A DNA stretch of 29,591 nt from contig DKAR01000192.1 in the NCBI GenBank assembly GCA_002450895.1, positions 656-30,246 on the forward strand, in the 5' to 3' direction. The DNA comes from Proteobacteria bacterium UBA6921. Lineage in GTDB: Bacteria; Pseudomonadota; Gammaproteobacteria; SG8-11. Position 1 is the stretch's first letter; each line of letters opens with the position of its first letter. The notes below the pieces were generated by a model that saw only the letters and a program-made list of their open reading frames with translations, ran no database searches and was not told the DNA's origin. The translations under genes and the position numbers were made by a program. Positions 16,435 through 25,398 of the stretch are shown one piece after another.

Positions 16435-16454
16435 CAACGTTGTTCGGTGTCACC
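16435..16454. promoter_or_regulatory. Palindromes at the regulator start, possible operator
   Basis: CAACGTTG (16435-16442) and GGTG-T-CACC (16446-16454) lie next to each other just upstream of the XRE ribosome binding site, within the divergent intergenic region. Binding there could give autoregulation. The assignment rests on symmetry alone. Confidence 0.25.
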
Positions 16455-16571
16455 ACTCGATACCCGCGCGCACAGGATACGACACTTTGGTCGCGCGAGT
16501 TGAGCCTTTGCGGTGCCACCGTCAGCATGGCCCGGCCTGATTCGACGGGCGCAACCGGATGGAGCGAAAAG

Positions 16572-17153
16572 ATGCGAACGGATCATTTGGTGTTTCCCTT
16601 CCTGGCATTGATTCTTGCGGTACCCATGGCGACAGCCGAGGCCGCTGATCGCAACTTTCTGATCGCAAGAACCGGTATCTATAACCTGCTGGACTCCAAC
16701 AACGAAGGCCGCGACTTCGACAAATCGGCGTCCGACGTCATCAACATCGAATACGAATTTCACCGCAAGACGCAGATGAGCTTCGGCGCGGAATACCTGC
16801 GCTTCTCGAATGCCTACGGGCTGGGTGGATCGGACTACACCGCCTACTCGCAATTCGCATTTGCCAATATCAAGCAGTACTTCCAACACACGGATCGGTT
16901 TTCCAGTTTCCTGGGGGCCGGGGCCGGTGTCGGTGCCGTCGAGACCCGTGAGAACGGACTCTCGTCGAGCTCCGATGAAGTCACCGGCCCTATCTTTCAA
17001 TTACGCGGCGGCGTCATGTATCGCATGGCGCAACTGGCGCTCTACGCCGAAGTCCGCCAGGTCAACGCCAAGATCGTCGACGACATCGGGTCGCGCGACA
17101 ACATTGATGTTTCCGGGCGCGGCGTCTTTGGGGGGTTTGCGTTTATTTTCTAG
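16572..17153 (+). CDS. Small outer-membrane beta-barrel protein
   Basis: The ATG at 16572 has GGAG seven bases upstream and yields 193 residues. A signal peptide ends near TAEA (about residue 24). The mature part alternates polar and hydrophobic residues (INIEYEFHRKTQMSFGAEYL, SFLGAGAGVGAV, LRGGVMYRMAQLALYAEV) and ends in FAFIF with a terminal phenylalanine, the classic signal for outer-membrane assembly. The size fits an eight-stranded barrel. No PagL or OmpW signature is convincing, so no specific function is proposed. The gene is divergent from the XRE regulator. Confidence 0.8.
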   Translation: MRTDHLVFPFLALILAVPMATAEAADRNFLIARTGIYNLLDSNNEGRDFDKSASDVINIEYEFHRKTQMSFGAEYLRFSNAYGLGGSDYTAYSQFAFANIKQYFQHTDRFSSFLGAGAGVGAVETRENGLSSSSDEVTGPIFQLRGGVMYRMAQLALYAEVRQVNAKIVDDIGSRDNIDVSGRGVFGGFAFIF

Positions 17154-17189
17154 ATACGGGTCGCCTTGGTGCCAACCCAGCGCTAAATC

Positions 17190-17663
17190 ATGCCGATACA
17201 GGACATCATGATCGGGGTTCGGCACCAACCACCTTGGCACTATTCCTCCGCGCTTGCGGTATTGGCATCGTTATTCGTATTTCGAATCGTCGCCCAACTT
17301 GTGACACTGTGGCTTCCGGTTTCGTTTTTGCCGCCATTCGAGTCCTGGCACAGCAATGTGCTTCCGTATCCTCTCCTTGTATTGTCGCAAGTCCTCATCC
17401 TTGGTCTTATGTTACGTGCCACGGTACGTATTCATACAGGCCGCATGTCACCCCAACCCGAGACGGCCAAGTGGTTTCTTATCGCCGGAGGGGTATATGG
17501 AGCTTCGATGTTGGCGCGCTTGGCGCTCGGGTTGACCGCACTCTCAGAAAGCAATTGGTTCAGTCACTGGCTCCCCACGCTGTTTCACATCGTGCTCGCG
17601 TCATTCTTGCTCGTGCTGGGACTATTTCACCGGAAAGGGGTATATGCGCCGGATTCTGTCTGA
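17190..17663 (+). CDS. Small polytopic membrane protein, first gene of the lipid operon
   Basis: A 157-residue protein (151 from the in-frame ATG at 17208, which has AGGA four bases upstream and may be the real start). Four hydrophobic segments are visible: about 22-43, 58-76, 93-113 and 126-147. I do not recognise the family, and no motif suggests catalysis. Its end overlaps the next gene by 20 bases, so it is translated with the hydroxylase-GH3 fusion. It might anchor or assist the membrane hydroxylase domain; this is only inferred from position. Confidence 0.7.
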   Translation: MPIQDIMIGVRHQPPWHYSSALAVLASLFVFRIVAQLVTLWLPVSFLPPFESWHSNVLPYPLLVLSQVLILGLMLRATVRIHTGRMSPQPETAKWFLIAGGVYGASMLARLALGLTALSESNWFSHWLPTLFHIVLASFLLVLGLFHRKGVYAPDSV

Positions 17664-20214
17664 TATCGCGCCGTGGCTGATTTATCCGGCACTCATGGCG
17701 GCCTGCATTAGTGTTCACCAGATGCTGGTCAACGAAGGCGTTGCTCTTGTCTGGGCCAACTATGGCCCGGTGATCGGCGCCGCACTCATCATCACGTTTT
17801 TGGAGTGGGCACTTCCGCAGCGCGTCTCGTGGCACCCGACGGGGCGCGACATTCGAACCGACGCGACGTTCATGGTCGCGATTCAAATTGCGTTGCCTTA
17901 TCTCGTGTCCGCGGGGTTTGTACTCTGGCTGCTTGAAACCGGCGACAGGGCCAATACACCGCTGCATGGCCTCTGGCCACATGGGTGGCCCATTGCAGTA
18001 CAGGCGGTCTTGATGATTTTTTCTGCGGATTTCCTGCGCTATTGGCTGCATCGCGCCGCCCATGAGGTTCCGCTGCTGTGGCGCCTGCACGCGGTGCATC
18101 ACTCGCCACCTCGGCTGTACTGGTTCAACGTGGGGCGATTCCACCCCTTTGACAAACTGCTTCAGCTATTTCTCGACACATTGCCGTTCATACTTGTTGG
18201 CGTGGACGCGACGGTCGCGAGCTTGTATTTCGTTTTTTACGCCATCAACGGTTTCTTTCAACACTGCAATATTCAATTGCGTTTCGGAGTGCTGAACTAC
18301 TTCATCAGCAGTGCCGAGTTGCATCGCTGGCATCATTCGCGACTTCCGGAAGAATCAAATCGCAACTACGGCAATAACGTCATTGTTTGGGACTGGGTGT
18401 TCGGCACGCGTTTCCTGCCGGGCGACCGCGAGGTCGGCGACCTCGGGCTGACAAATCGCGAATACCCTGCCTCCTTCGACGCACAAATGCGCGCTCCGTT
18501 TACTGCAAAGCTCGACAAGCTGGACTTGCCGTTGCCCACCTGGCGCGAAATTGTGCGTCGACCGTTCGTAGCGCTGACGATGCGGTATCACCATTGGCAA
18601 TACATGCGTCGCGTGCGACCGATGACTCAAAGTCCACGTCAGGCGCAGGAACGGGTGCTGCGTTCGATACTCGCGACAAATGCCGGAACGCGATTTGGAG
18701 TGGCGCACCACTTCGAGCAGATTCGTGATGTAAACGACTACCGCGCGAATGTCCCGGTACAGACCTTCGATTCGCTTCGTCCGTGGATTGAGGAACAGAT
18801 GAATGGACTACCGGCGCTTACAACCCAAACGCCAATCATGTACGCGCGCACCAGCGGCACGACCGCCGGTCCGAAACTTCTGCCTCTCGTCGCAACGTCT
18901 CTCGAGCAGTACCGCGAAGAGCAACGGGCGCTCTGTGCGATCCAGTACCAACTTTGTCCAGAGGCATTTCACGGCAAGTCCTTGGGAATGGTGGGTCCCG
19001 CAATCGAGGGTTATGCCCCGAATGGAAAATCCTTCGGGTCTGTTTCAGGATATTTCTACGCGCATATGCCGAAATGGATGCGTTCACTCTATGCCGTTCC
19101 AGCGGAAGTGTTTTCAATTGAAAGCTATGACCAAAAGTATTTGGTGATGGCGCGTCACGCGCTGGCGGAACCCAACATCAGTTATCTCGCGGCGGCGAAC
19201 CCGTCGTCCTTTATCCGATTGCTTGACGTGATCAATGCGAATTGCGATTCGCTGCTGGATGAACTCGCCAGTGGCAATTGGAATGCCACGTCACCTGATG
19301 ATCGCCCCCGGAATACTCCTGACCGCGCGACTTTTAAAGCCCAGCCCGAGCGCGCCAGAAAATTGCGCGCGCTTCGTGCGCGGCGCCCACTGACCTATTC
19401 AGACATTTGGCCATCAATCCGCATGGTGACTACCTGGTCAGGCGGCAGCTGCGGCATCGCACTGAATGCGCTGCGGGACAAGCTTCCGTCCCACACCATT
19501 ATCTATGACGCCGGCTACGTCGCGAGCGAAATGCGCGGCACGCTATCGCTGGATGGCGGGCCGTTCGGTCTTCCGCTGCTTTACGAGCACTTCTTTGAAT
19601 TCGTTGAGCGCGACGCGTGGGAAAGTGGGACACCGAGATTCCTTACGATCGATGAGCTCAAACCGGGCGCGACGTACTACATCTTTGTCACAACTGCGTC
19701 GGGACTCTATCGCTATTCAATGGATGACATCGTGGAAGCCGGAAGTACGTTCGAAAACACACCGCTGCTTCGGTTCGTACAAAAAGGAGCTGGCGTCACC
19801 AGCATCACCGGAGAGAAGCTTTACGAAGCGCAGCTGATCGCCGCAATCAGTGGCCTTGAGCAACAGTACAAGTTTGATAGCGCGTATTACACGTGCGTTG
19901 CTGACGAGGTCACCGCCACCTATACACTGTACCTTGAACCGGAAGGAACACCTCAACTCGATGCTTCACAACTCGCACAGGATTTCGATCGAATGTTGGC
20001 GCACCTTAATATTGAATACGAAGCAAAACGAGCCAGTGGTCGTTTGGCACCTGCCAACGTGATCTTTGTGCGGTCTGGAACAGGCGAGGTTGTGAAGCGC
20101 AATGCGCTGTCCGGCGCCAAGCGCGAAAGCCAGTACAAGCCCAGACTGCTTCAATACCGTCGCGACGTTGACGCTTCGCTGATTGAAAACTTCACTACGC
20201 TGCCCCCGCCATGA
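17644..20214 (+). CDS. Fatty acid/sterol hydroxylase fused to a GH3-family acyl-acid amido synthetase
   Basis: An 856-residue two-domain protein; the ATG follows AAAGGGG closely. Residues 1-270 form a membrane hydroxylase of the fatty acid hydroxylase superfamily, with hydrophobic segments near 10-24, 40-57, 76-97, 117-130 and 172-205. The di-iron histidine clusters are HRAAH (136-140), HAVHH (149-153) and HRWHH (227-231). After a linker, residues about 325-850 match the GH3 family: ATP motif TSGTTAGPK (403-411), YDAGYVASE (621-629), GLYRYSMDDIVE (687-698) and ITGEKLYEAQ (721-730). GH3 enzymes adenylate a carboxylic acid and transfer it to an amino acid or amine. The fusion implies that one molecule is both hydroxylated and amidated at the membrane. 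The stop overlaps the next start (ATGA). Confidence 0.9.
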   Translation: MRRILSDIAPWLIYPALMAACISVHQMLVNEGVALVWANYGPVIGAALIITFLEWALPQRVSWHPTGRDIRTDATFMVAIQIALPYLVSAGFVLWLLETGDRANTPLHGLWPHGWPIAVQAVLMIFSADFLRYWLHRAAHEVPLLWRLHAVHHSPPRLYWFNVGRFHPFDKLLQLFLDTLPFILVGVDATVASLYFVFYAINGFFQHCNIQLRFGVLNYFISSAELHRWHHSRLPEESNRNYGNNVIVWDWVFGTRFLPGDREVGDLGLTNREYPASFDAQMRAPFTAKLDKLDLPLPTWREIVRRPFVALTMRYHHWQYMRRVRPMTQSPRQAQERVLRSILATNAGTRFGVAHHFEQIRDVNDYRANVPVQTFDSLRPWIEEQMNGLPALTTQTPIMYARTSGTTAGPKLLPLVATSLEQYREEQRALCAIQYQLCPEAFHGKSLGMVGPAIEGYAPNGKSFGSVSGYFYAHMPKWMRSLYAVPAEVFSIESYDQKYLVMARHALAEPNISYLAAANPSSFIRLLDVINANCDSLLDELASGNWNATSPDDRPRNTPDRATFKAQPERARKLRALRARRPLTYSDIWPSIRMVTTWSGGSCGIALNALRDKLPSHTIIYDAGYVASEMRGTLSLDGGPFGLPLLYEHFFEFVERDAWESGTPRFLTIDELKPGATYYIFVTTASGLYRYSMDDIVEAGSTFENTPLLRFVQKGAGVTSITGEKLYEAQLIAAISGLEQQYKFDSAYYTCVADEVTATYTLYLEPEGTPQLDASQLAQDFDRMLAHLNIEYEAKRASGRLAPANVIFVRSGTGEVVKRNALSGAKRESQYKPRLLQYRRDVDASLIENFTTLPPP

Positions 20215-21338
20215 ACATACGTTCAATAAGCCTTTCGCAGTTGGCAATTCCGTTGCGTGTCGAATTCAAGCACGCGCAAGCTGTTCGGTCCGTCACGGAC
20301 AGCCTATGGGTCAACGCGACGACCGACACGGGACTCATCGGAAACGGTGAAGCCTGCCCGCGAAGTTATGTAACAGGGGAATCCCCGGAAAGCGCACAGG
20401 CGTTTTTTCGTGAACATGCGGCCTCAGTAATTGCTGAAGTACATGACTTGGGCGGCCTCGCCGCGTGGGCGGATGCTCACCGCGAAAAAATCAATCGCAA
20501 CCCTGCTGCGTGGTGCGCGATCGAACTCGCACTTCTCGATGCCATTGCGCAACACGAAAACCGCTCGATATCCACTTTGCTGGCGCTAGAGGCAACGTCA
20601 ACGCTTCCGCCTTACTCTGCCGTCGTGGGCGATAGCGACCACGGTACGTTTGTCGCGACCGTTGAACGCTACCGCGATCTTGGAATGACGGATTTCAAGA
20701 TCAAGCTGTCGGGGGATGCTCAGCGGGATGAGAAGAAGCTGCAAACGCTGCGATCCCTGTGCGGCGAGGGCATTCGCATTCGCGCCGACGGGAATAATGT
20801 CTATCCCGATGCGACATCGGCGATTACCGCCCTGCGTCGGCTGCGTGATTTCCTATGGGCTATTGAGGAACCGGTGCAGGCCAGGGATCTTTCGGCAATG
20901 CGCCGGATTCACGATGCGCTGAAGTTGCGCATGATCCTCGACGAATCCGTGTGTTCGCGCGATGACGTAACCGCGCTGGAACAGGATCCCGAGCGCTGGA
21001 TTATCAATCTACGCGTTTCAAAAATGGGCGGATTGTTGCGCAGCCTGGAATTGGCCTGTCGCGCTCACGGTCGAAAGATTGACCTCATCGTCGGCGCACA
21101 AGTCGGCGAAACCAGCCTGCTGACTCGTGCGGGAATGCTGGCTGCGTCGGCTTTTCCGTCTGCTGTCGTGGCGAGGGAAGGTGCATTCGGAACATTTCTG
21201 CTGAAAGAAGACGTCTGCAGTCCCTCGTTGATGTTCGGAAAACTGGGACTGGTCGCTGGAATTCAATTCAGCACGACGGGATGGCAATTGGACATTCAAC
21301 CCAACGCAGACCATTTGCGCTTGGTGGAATCCACGTGA
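20211..21338 (+). CDS. Enolase-superfamily enzyme, MLE subgroup (candidate N-acylamino-acid racemase)
   Basis: A 375-residue protein with capping domain (1-125) and barrel. Catalytic KxK is Lys163/Lys165 (DFKIKLS), metal ligands are Asp193 (RADGN), Glu219 (IEEP) and Asp244 (LDES), and the second-side base is Lys271 (RVSKMGG). All residues needed for racemase or epimerase chemistry are present. A clear DxD specificity motif of L-Ala-Glu dipeptide epimerases is not seen near the C-terminus, where EGAFGTFLL stands instead. MLE-subgroup members include muconate cycloisomerases, o-succinylbenzoate synthases, dipeptide epimerases and N-acylamino-acid racemases. Beside a GH3 amide-forming enzyme, the last seems the best guess. 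It overlaps both neighbours by four bases. Confidence 0.87.
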   Translation: MNIRSISLSQLAIPLRVEFKHAQAVRSVTDSLWVNATTDTGLIGNGEACPRSYVTGESPESAQAFFREHAASVIAEVHDLGGLAAWADAHREKINRNPAAWCAIELALLDAIAQHENRSISTLLALEATSTLPPYSAVVGDSDHGTFVATVERYRDLGMTDFKIKLSGDAQRDEKKLQTLRSLCGEGIRIRADGNNVYPDATSAITALRRLRDFLWAIEEPVQARDLSAMRRIHDALKLRMILDESVCSRDDVTALEQDPERWIINLRVSKMGGLLRSLELACRAHGRKIDLIVGAQVGETSLLTRAGMLAASAFPSAVVAREGAFGTFLLKEDVCSPSLMFGKLGLVAGIQFSTTGWQLDIQPNADHLRLVEST

Positions 21339-23143
21339 AATCACCTGTCGCTCAGAGGACGAGCGCACTGAAGGGACTCGTCGCTGTTCTCCTCATTTTT
21401 CTCATTTCCGGATGCACGAGCCTCATTGCGAAAAAGATCTTGCCCATCGATCAGGTCCGACCCGGGACCTACGAAGTTGTTGTCGAGCGTGATGTAGCAA
21501 TGACGACGGACGACGGAATCCAACTTGTCGCCGAGGTGTACCGACCTCGGGGAATGGCACAGGCACCCACAATCCTTGTGCGAATCCCATTCACAAAGAC
21601 GTTCAAGAATTCACTCGGCGCGAACATGATTGGATCATTTTGGGCCGAGCGTGGATACAACGTGGTCATACAAGGCACGCGCGGACGCTATAAATCGGGC
21701 GGAACATTTTATCCGCTGAGAAATGAACGCATGGACGGTTTGGCAACACTGGCCTGGATAAAACAACAATCATGGTTCGACGGACGCCTCGGAATGTGGG
21801 GCGGTTCTTCGTTTGGGCAAACGCAATGGGCCATTGCGGACAAATTTGAGTTTGATCGTTCTGCGATGAGCATCCAGATCGCCAGCTCTGAATTTCGTGA
21901 GATGTTTCATCCCGGTGGCGCCTTCGCGCTTGAATCCGCGTTGTTTTGGGCTGTTCGAAGTCGCGGTACGCGCGACGTCGACCCTTCTTTTGATGATCTT
22001 GAACGTGGGTTCAGCGGTTTTCCATTGATCGACGCCGATCGCCGCGCAACGGGTGAAGATATTTCATTTTTCAATGATTGGGTCACTCACCGGGAATTCG
22101 ACGATTACTGGCGCGAGATCGATGGCGAACATCGCGCACGGGAGGCCAAAGCGCCGATCCTCTTGATGGCCGGTTGGTACGATCCGTTTCTACCTACGCA
22201 GCTGCGCGATTTTCTTGAGTTACAACGTACATCGGCCGCATCGGTCGCCGAGGAAAGTCGCCTTATCATTGGCCCGTGGACCCATGCGGATCCCGTTAGA
22301 TTTCCCGACGGGTTCACGATTGGCGACTACCGCCCGGCAAGCATTGAACCCAGCGTTTCGTGGTTCGATACGCAATTGATGGGACTCGAACGGCCCTCAA
22401 GGCTCAACGCTCCGATTCGACTCTTCGTAATGGGCGAAAATACATGGCGCGACGAAAATGAATGGCCGCTGGCGCGAACGCGCTATACGCCGGTCTATTT
22501 ATCTGGCTCGTCCGCAAATTCAGCAGAAGGCAATGGAATTCTGACTTGCAATGCTCCGGTTGCGGATTCCGTGAACAAATTCACCTACGATCCAAAGAGT
22601 CCCGTTCCGACTCGTGGAGGGCCGATGCTGGGACCTCGCGCCGGCATTAAAAAACAAAACGATATTGAACAACGCAATGATGTGCTCGTCTATACCAGCC
22701 CGGAGTTGCGTCGTTCCATCGAAATTACCGGCCCACTTTCCGTGGAATTGTTTGTAACGACGTACGCAAGAAACACCGATTTCACGGCGAAGCTGATTGA
22801 TGTGCATCCAGATGGGGCTGCGTACAATATTTCGGACGGCATCATTCGCCGCAACTATGTCATTGGAGCGACGACGCCGATTCAAATCTCGATGTGGCCA
22901 ACAAGCACAGTCGTTCCAAAGGGCCATCGCCTGCGTGTTGAAATTAGCAGCAGTAACTTTCCGCACTACGATCGGAATCCGAATACCGGAACGGACATCG
23001 CCTATGAAACATCTCCATTGCTTGCACACCAAGAAGTTTGGAGCGGCACGAACTATCCTTCACGTATTGTGTTACCGATAATTCCGCGCCCTGCCGACGG
23101 AAGTGAAGCGAGTTCAACCAGACCCCAATATTGTATCGATTAG
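21335..23143 (+). CDS. CocE/NonD-family hydrolase, outer-membrane lipoprotein
   Basis: The GTG at 21335 overlaps the previous stop (GTGA) and places a proper lipoprotein signal at the N-terminus: a hydrophobic stretch ending in LISGC with lipidated Cys27. Residue +2 is Thr, so sorting to the outer membrane is expected. The 602-residue protein has the CocE / X-Pro dipeptidyl-peptidase layout. Ser158 lies in WGGSSFGQ, Asp283 in AGWYDPF and His317 in GPWTHAD, and a C-terminal jelly-roll domain (about 400-590) ends the protein. Family members hydrolyse esters and amides, including amino-acid esters and acylated beta-lactam side chains. Here it may cleave or transfer the acyl-amino product made by the operon; the substrate is unproven. 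Confidence 0.9.
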   Translation: MKSPVAQRTSALKGLVAVLLIFLISGCTSLIAKKILPIDQVRPGTYEVVVERDVAMTTDDGIQLVAEVYRPRGMAQAPTILVRIPFTKTFKNSLGANMIGSFWAERGYNVVIQGTRGRYKSGGTFYPLRNERMDGLATLAWIKQQSWFDGRLGMWGGSSFGQTQWAIADKFEFDRSAMSIQIASSEFREMFHPGGAFALESALFWAVRSRGTRDVDPSFDDLERGFSGFPLIDADRRATGEDISFFNDWVTHREFDDYWREIDGEHRAREAKAPILLMAGWYDPFLPTQLRDFLELQRTSAASVAEESRLIIGPWTHADPVRFPDGFTIGDYRPASIEPSVSWFDTQLMGLERPSRLNAPIRLFVMGENTWRDENEWPLARTRYTPVYLSGSSANSAEGNGILTCNAPVADSVNKFTYDPKSPVPTRGGPMLGPRAGIKKQNDIEQRNDVLVYTSPELRRSIEITGPLSVELFVTTYARNTDFTAKLIDVHPDGAAYNISDGIIRRNYVIGATTPIQISMWPTSTVVPKGHRLRVEISSSNFPHYDRNPNTGTDIAYETSPLLAHQEVWSGTNYPSRIVLPIIPRPADGSEASSTRPQYCID

Positions 23144-25329
23144 CCAACGTGAGCGAATCGCTTATCTACTCATTGATTCGTACTCTTTCCAGGGCCGTGC
23201 TGCGACTTTTTTATCGCGTTCGGATTCATGGCCTGGAACATTTTGAAGGCGCCGGTGAGCGCGTGTTGATCGTCGCGAATCACACGTCCTTTCTTGATGC
23301 TGTATTGCTTGCGGCATTTTTTCCGCTGCGTCTGACGTTTGCGATCGACACATTCCATGCACAGCGCTGGTATGGCCGCATCGCGCGCCTGTTGGTGGAT
23401 TTGTTTCCGATGAACCCGACCAATCCGCTGGCGACCAAGTCCCTGATCAAGTACCTCAAAGAGGATCATCGCGCAGTGATCTTCCCGGAAGGCCGCATCA
23501 CCGTCACAGGTGCATTGATGAAGGTGTATCAAGGCCCCGGGCTGATTGCGGACAAGTCGCAGGCCATGGTGCTGCCGGTGCGGATCGAAGGCGCGCAGTA
23601 CACGCCGTTCTCGCGCATGAAGGGGCGCATTCGGATTCGGTGGTTTCCGCGCATTTCGCTTACCGTTCTTCCCCCTCGGCGTCTTTCAATCGAAGGCGTG
23701 ATGTCTGCACGCCAACGACGCGCGCGTGCCGGCCAGCTGCTGTCAGAACTCATGACCGACATGATGTATGCGACGAGCCATCGCGACAGCACGCTGCCGC
23801 GACGCCTGCTCGATGCGCGACGTGTTCACGGCGGGGATCATGTGATTGTCGATGACATTCAGCGTTCGCCTCAGACCTACGATGACTTCGTGATGCGCGC
23901 GCTGATCCTGGGCCGCGCGATGGCGCGCGATACGCGCCGTGGAGAAATCGTCGGCATTCTGTTGCCCAATATGGCGACGACATGTACGGCATTTTTTGCG
24001 CTGCAATTCTATAGTCGCGTCCCCGCCATGCTGAATTTCACCGTCGGCGCGCGCGGCCTGCGGCTCGCGTGTGAGACTGCCAACTTGAACGTTGTGTATA
24101 CGTCGCGCCGGTTCGAACAGACCGCCAAGCTCGGAAATGCGGTCAAAGAGCTCGCCGAGCGCGTGAAGGTGATTTATCTGGAGGATGTCGCCGATTCGTT
24201 GACCTTGCTCGACAAGATACGCGGCTGGGTTGCTGCGTCACTCACCGTAAGATCCCGCACGCGCCGTGCTTCGTCACCACACGATCCCGCCGTCGTATTG
24301 TTTACTTCAGGTTCGGAAAGAACACCGAAAGGTGTTGTCCTTTCGCACTCCAACCTGCTCGCGAATCTGCATCAGCTTGGCGCTCGCGTGGACTTCACGG
24401 CATCGGATGTCATTTTGAATGCGCTGCCGATGTTTCATTCCTTTGGCCTGACGGCGGGAACCATTCTGCCTTTGCTCCACGGCATGAAGACGTTCTTCTA
24501 TCCATCGCCGCTGCACTACCGCGTGATTCCGGAAATCGCCTACGACATCAATGCGACGATTCTGTTCGGCACGAATACCTTTCTCTCCGGCTATGCGCGC
24601 TACGCGCATCCGTATGACTTCTACAGCATGCGCTACGTTTTTGCGGGCGCAGAAAAGTTGAAAGAAGAAACGCGCCGCTTGTGGGAAGACAAATTCGGCG
24701 TGCGGATTTTCGAAGGCTACGGCGCGACCGAAACCAGCCCCGCGCTGGCGATCAACACAGCATTGGCGCACAAGGCGGGAACCGTCGGCCGGTTCCTGCC
24801 GGGCATCGACTGGAAACTTGAGACCGTGCCGGGAGTTACCGAAGGCGGACGACTGCACGTGAAAGGACAGAATGTGATGTTGGGCTACTTGCTGCACGAA
24901 CGGCCCGGTGCACTGGTCGCGCCGCGTTCGGTATTCGGGCAGGGTTGGTATGACACCGGCGACATCGTCAGCCTGGACAGCGAAGGCTTCGTCACGATTC
25001 GCGGGCGTGCCAAGCGATTCGCGAAGATAGGCGGCGAGATGATCTCACTGAGCGCCGTGGAATCCATCGTGAGTCAGGTCTGGCCGGATGCACAACACGC
25101 CGTTGTGGCCGTGCCGGATGCGCAGAAAGGGGAGCAGTTGGCCCTGCTGACAACCCAGGCTGAGGCCACCCGTGCCCCACTAATTGAGCATTGTCGCAAG
25201 CAAGGCATTGGCGAGCTGCACGTACCGAGGCGCGTTGCGATCGTGCGGCAATTGCCGGTGCTCGGAACCGGCAAGGTGGACTATGCCGCCGTCCTGACGC
25301 TGTTCACCCACCCAGCGCCGGTGACGTAA
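23131..25329 (+). CDS. aas: Aas-like fusion: acyltransferase plus acyl-ACP/acyl-CoA synthetase
   Basis: A 732-residue protein from a TTG at 23131, or 726 from the GTG at 23149 that avoids overlap; neither has a clear ribosome binding site. Residues about 30-200 are a PlsC-type acyltransferase with NHTSFLD (His51, Asp56) and FPEGR. Residues about 250-725 are an adenylate-forming ligase with FTSGSERTPKGVVLSHSN (from about 391), GYGATETSP (about 529), WYDTGDIV and a GTGKVDY lysine motif near the end. E. coli Aas has the same order and length and reacylates lysophospholipids using fatty acid activated on ACP. As last gene of the overlapping operon it may instead supply acyl chains to, or acylate, the aminolipid proposed here. 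Confidence 0.9.
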   Translation: MYRLANVSESLIYSLIRTLSRAVLRLFYRVRIHGLEHFEGAGERVLIVANHTSFLDAVLLAAFFPLRLTFAIDTFHAQRWYGRIARLLVDLFPMNPTNPLATKSLIKYLKEDHRAVIFPEGRITVTGALMKVYQGPGLIADKSQAMVLPVRIEGAQYTPFSRMKGRIRIRWFPRISLTVLPPRRLSIEGVMSARQRRARAGQLLSELMTDMMYATSHRDSTLPRRLLDARRVHGGDHVIVDDIQRSPQTYDDFVMRALILGRAMARDTRRGEIVGILLPNMATTCTAFFALQFYSRVPAMLNFTVGARGLRLACETANLNVVYTSRRFEQTAKLGNAVKELAERVKVIYLEDVADSLTLLDKIRGWVAASLTVRSRTRRASSPHDPAVVLFTSGSERTPKGVVLSHSNLLANLHQLGARVDFTASDVILNALPMFHSFGLTAGTILPLLHGMKTFFYPSPLHYRVIPEIAYDINATILFGTNTFLSGYARYAHPYDFYSMRYVFAGAEKLKEETRRLWEDKFGVRIFEGYGATETSPALAINTALAHKAGTVGRFLPGIDWKLETVPGVTEGGRLHVKGQNVMLGYLLHERPGALVAPRSVFGQGWYDTGDIVSLDSEGFVTIRGRAKRFAKIGGEMISLSAVESIVSQVWPDAQHAVVAVPDAQKGEQLALLTTQAEATRAPLIEHCRKQGIGELHVPRRVAIVRQLPVLGTGKVDYAAVLTLFTHPAPVT

Positions 25330-25384
25330 TTCCCCTACTTTCCTGCAACGCGGCGCCGGGCGCGCCAAAGCGGTCAGGCGCCCG

Positions 25385-25390
25385 TATAAT
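25385..25390 (+). promoter_or_regulatory. Perfect -10 hexamer eight bases before the MipA start
   Basis: TATAAT at 25385-25390 would set transcription start at about 25397, two bases before the ATG at 25399. No good -35 is present, nor an extended -10, nor a ribosome binding site ahead of this ATG. It would fit a leaderless mRNA if active. Confidence 0.35.
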
Positions 25391-25398
25391 GCAGCGCC

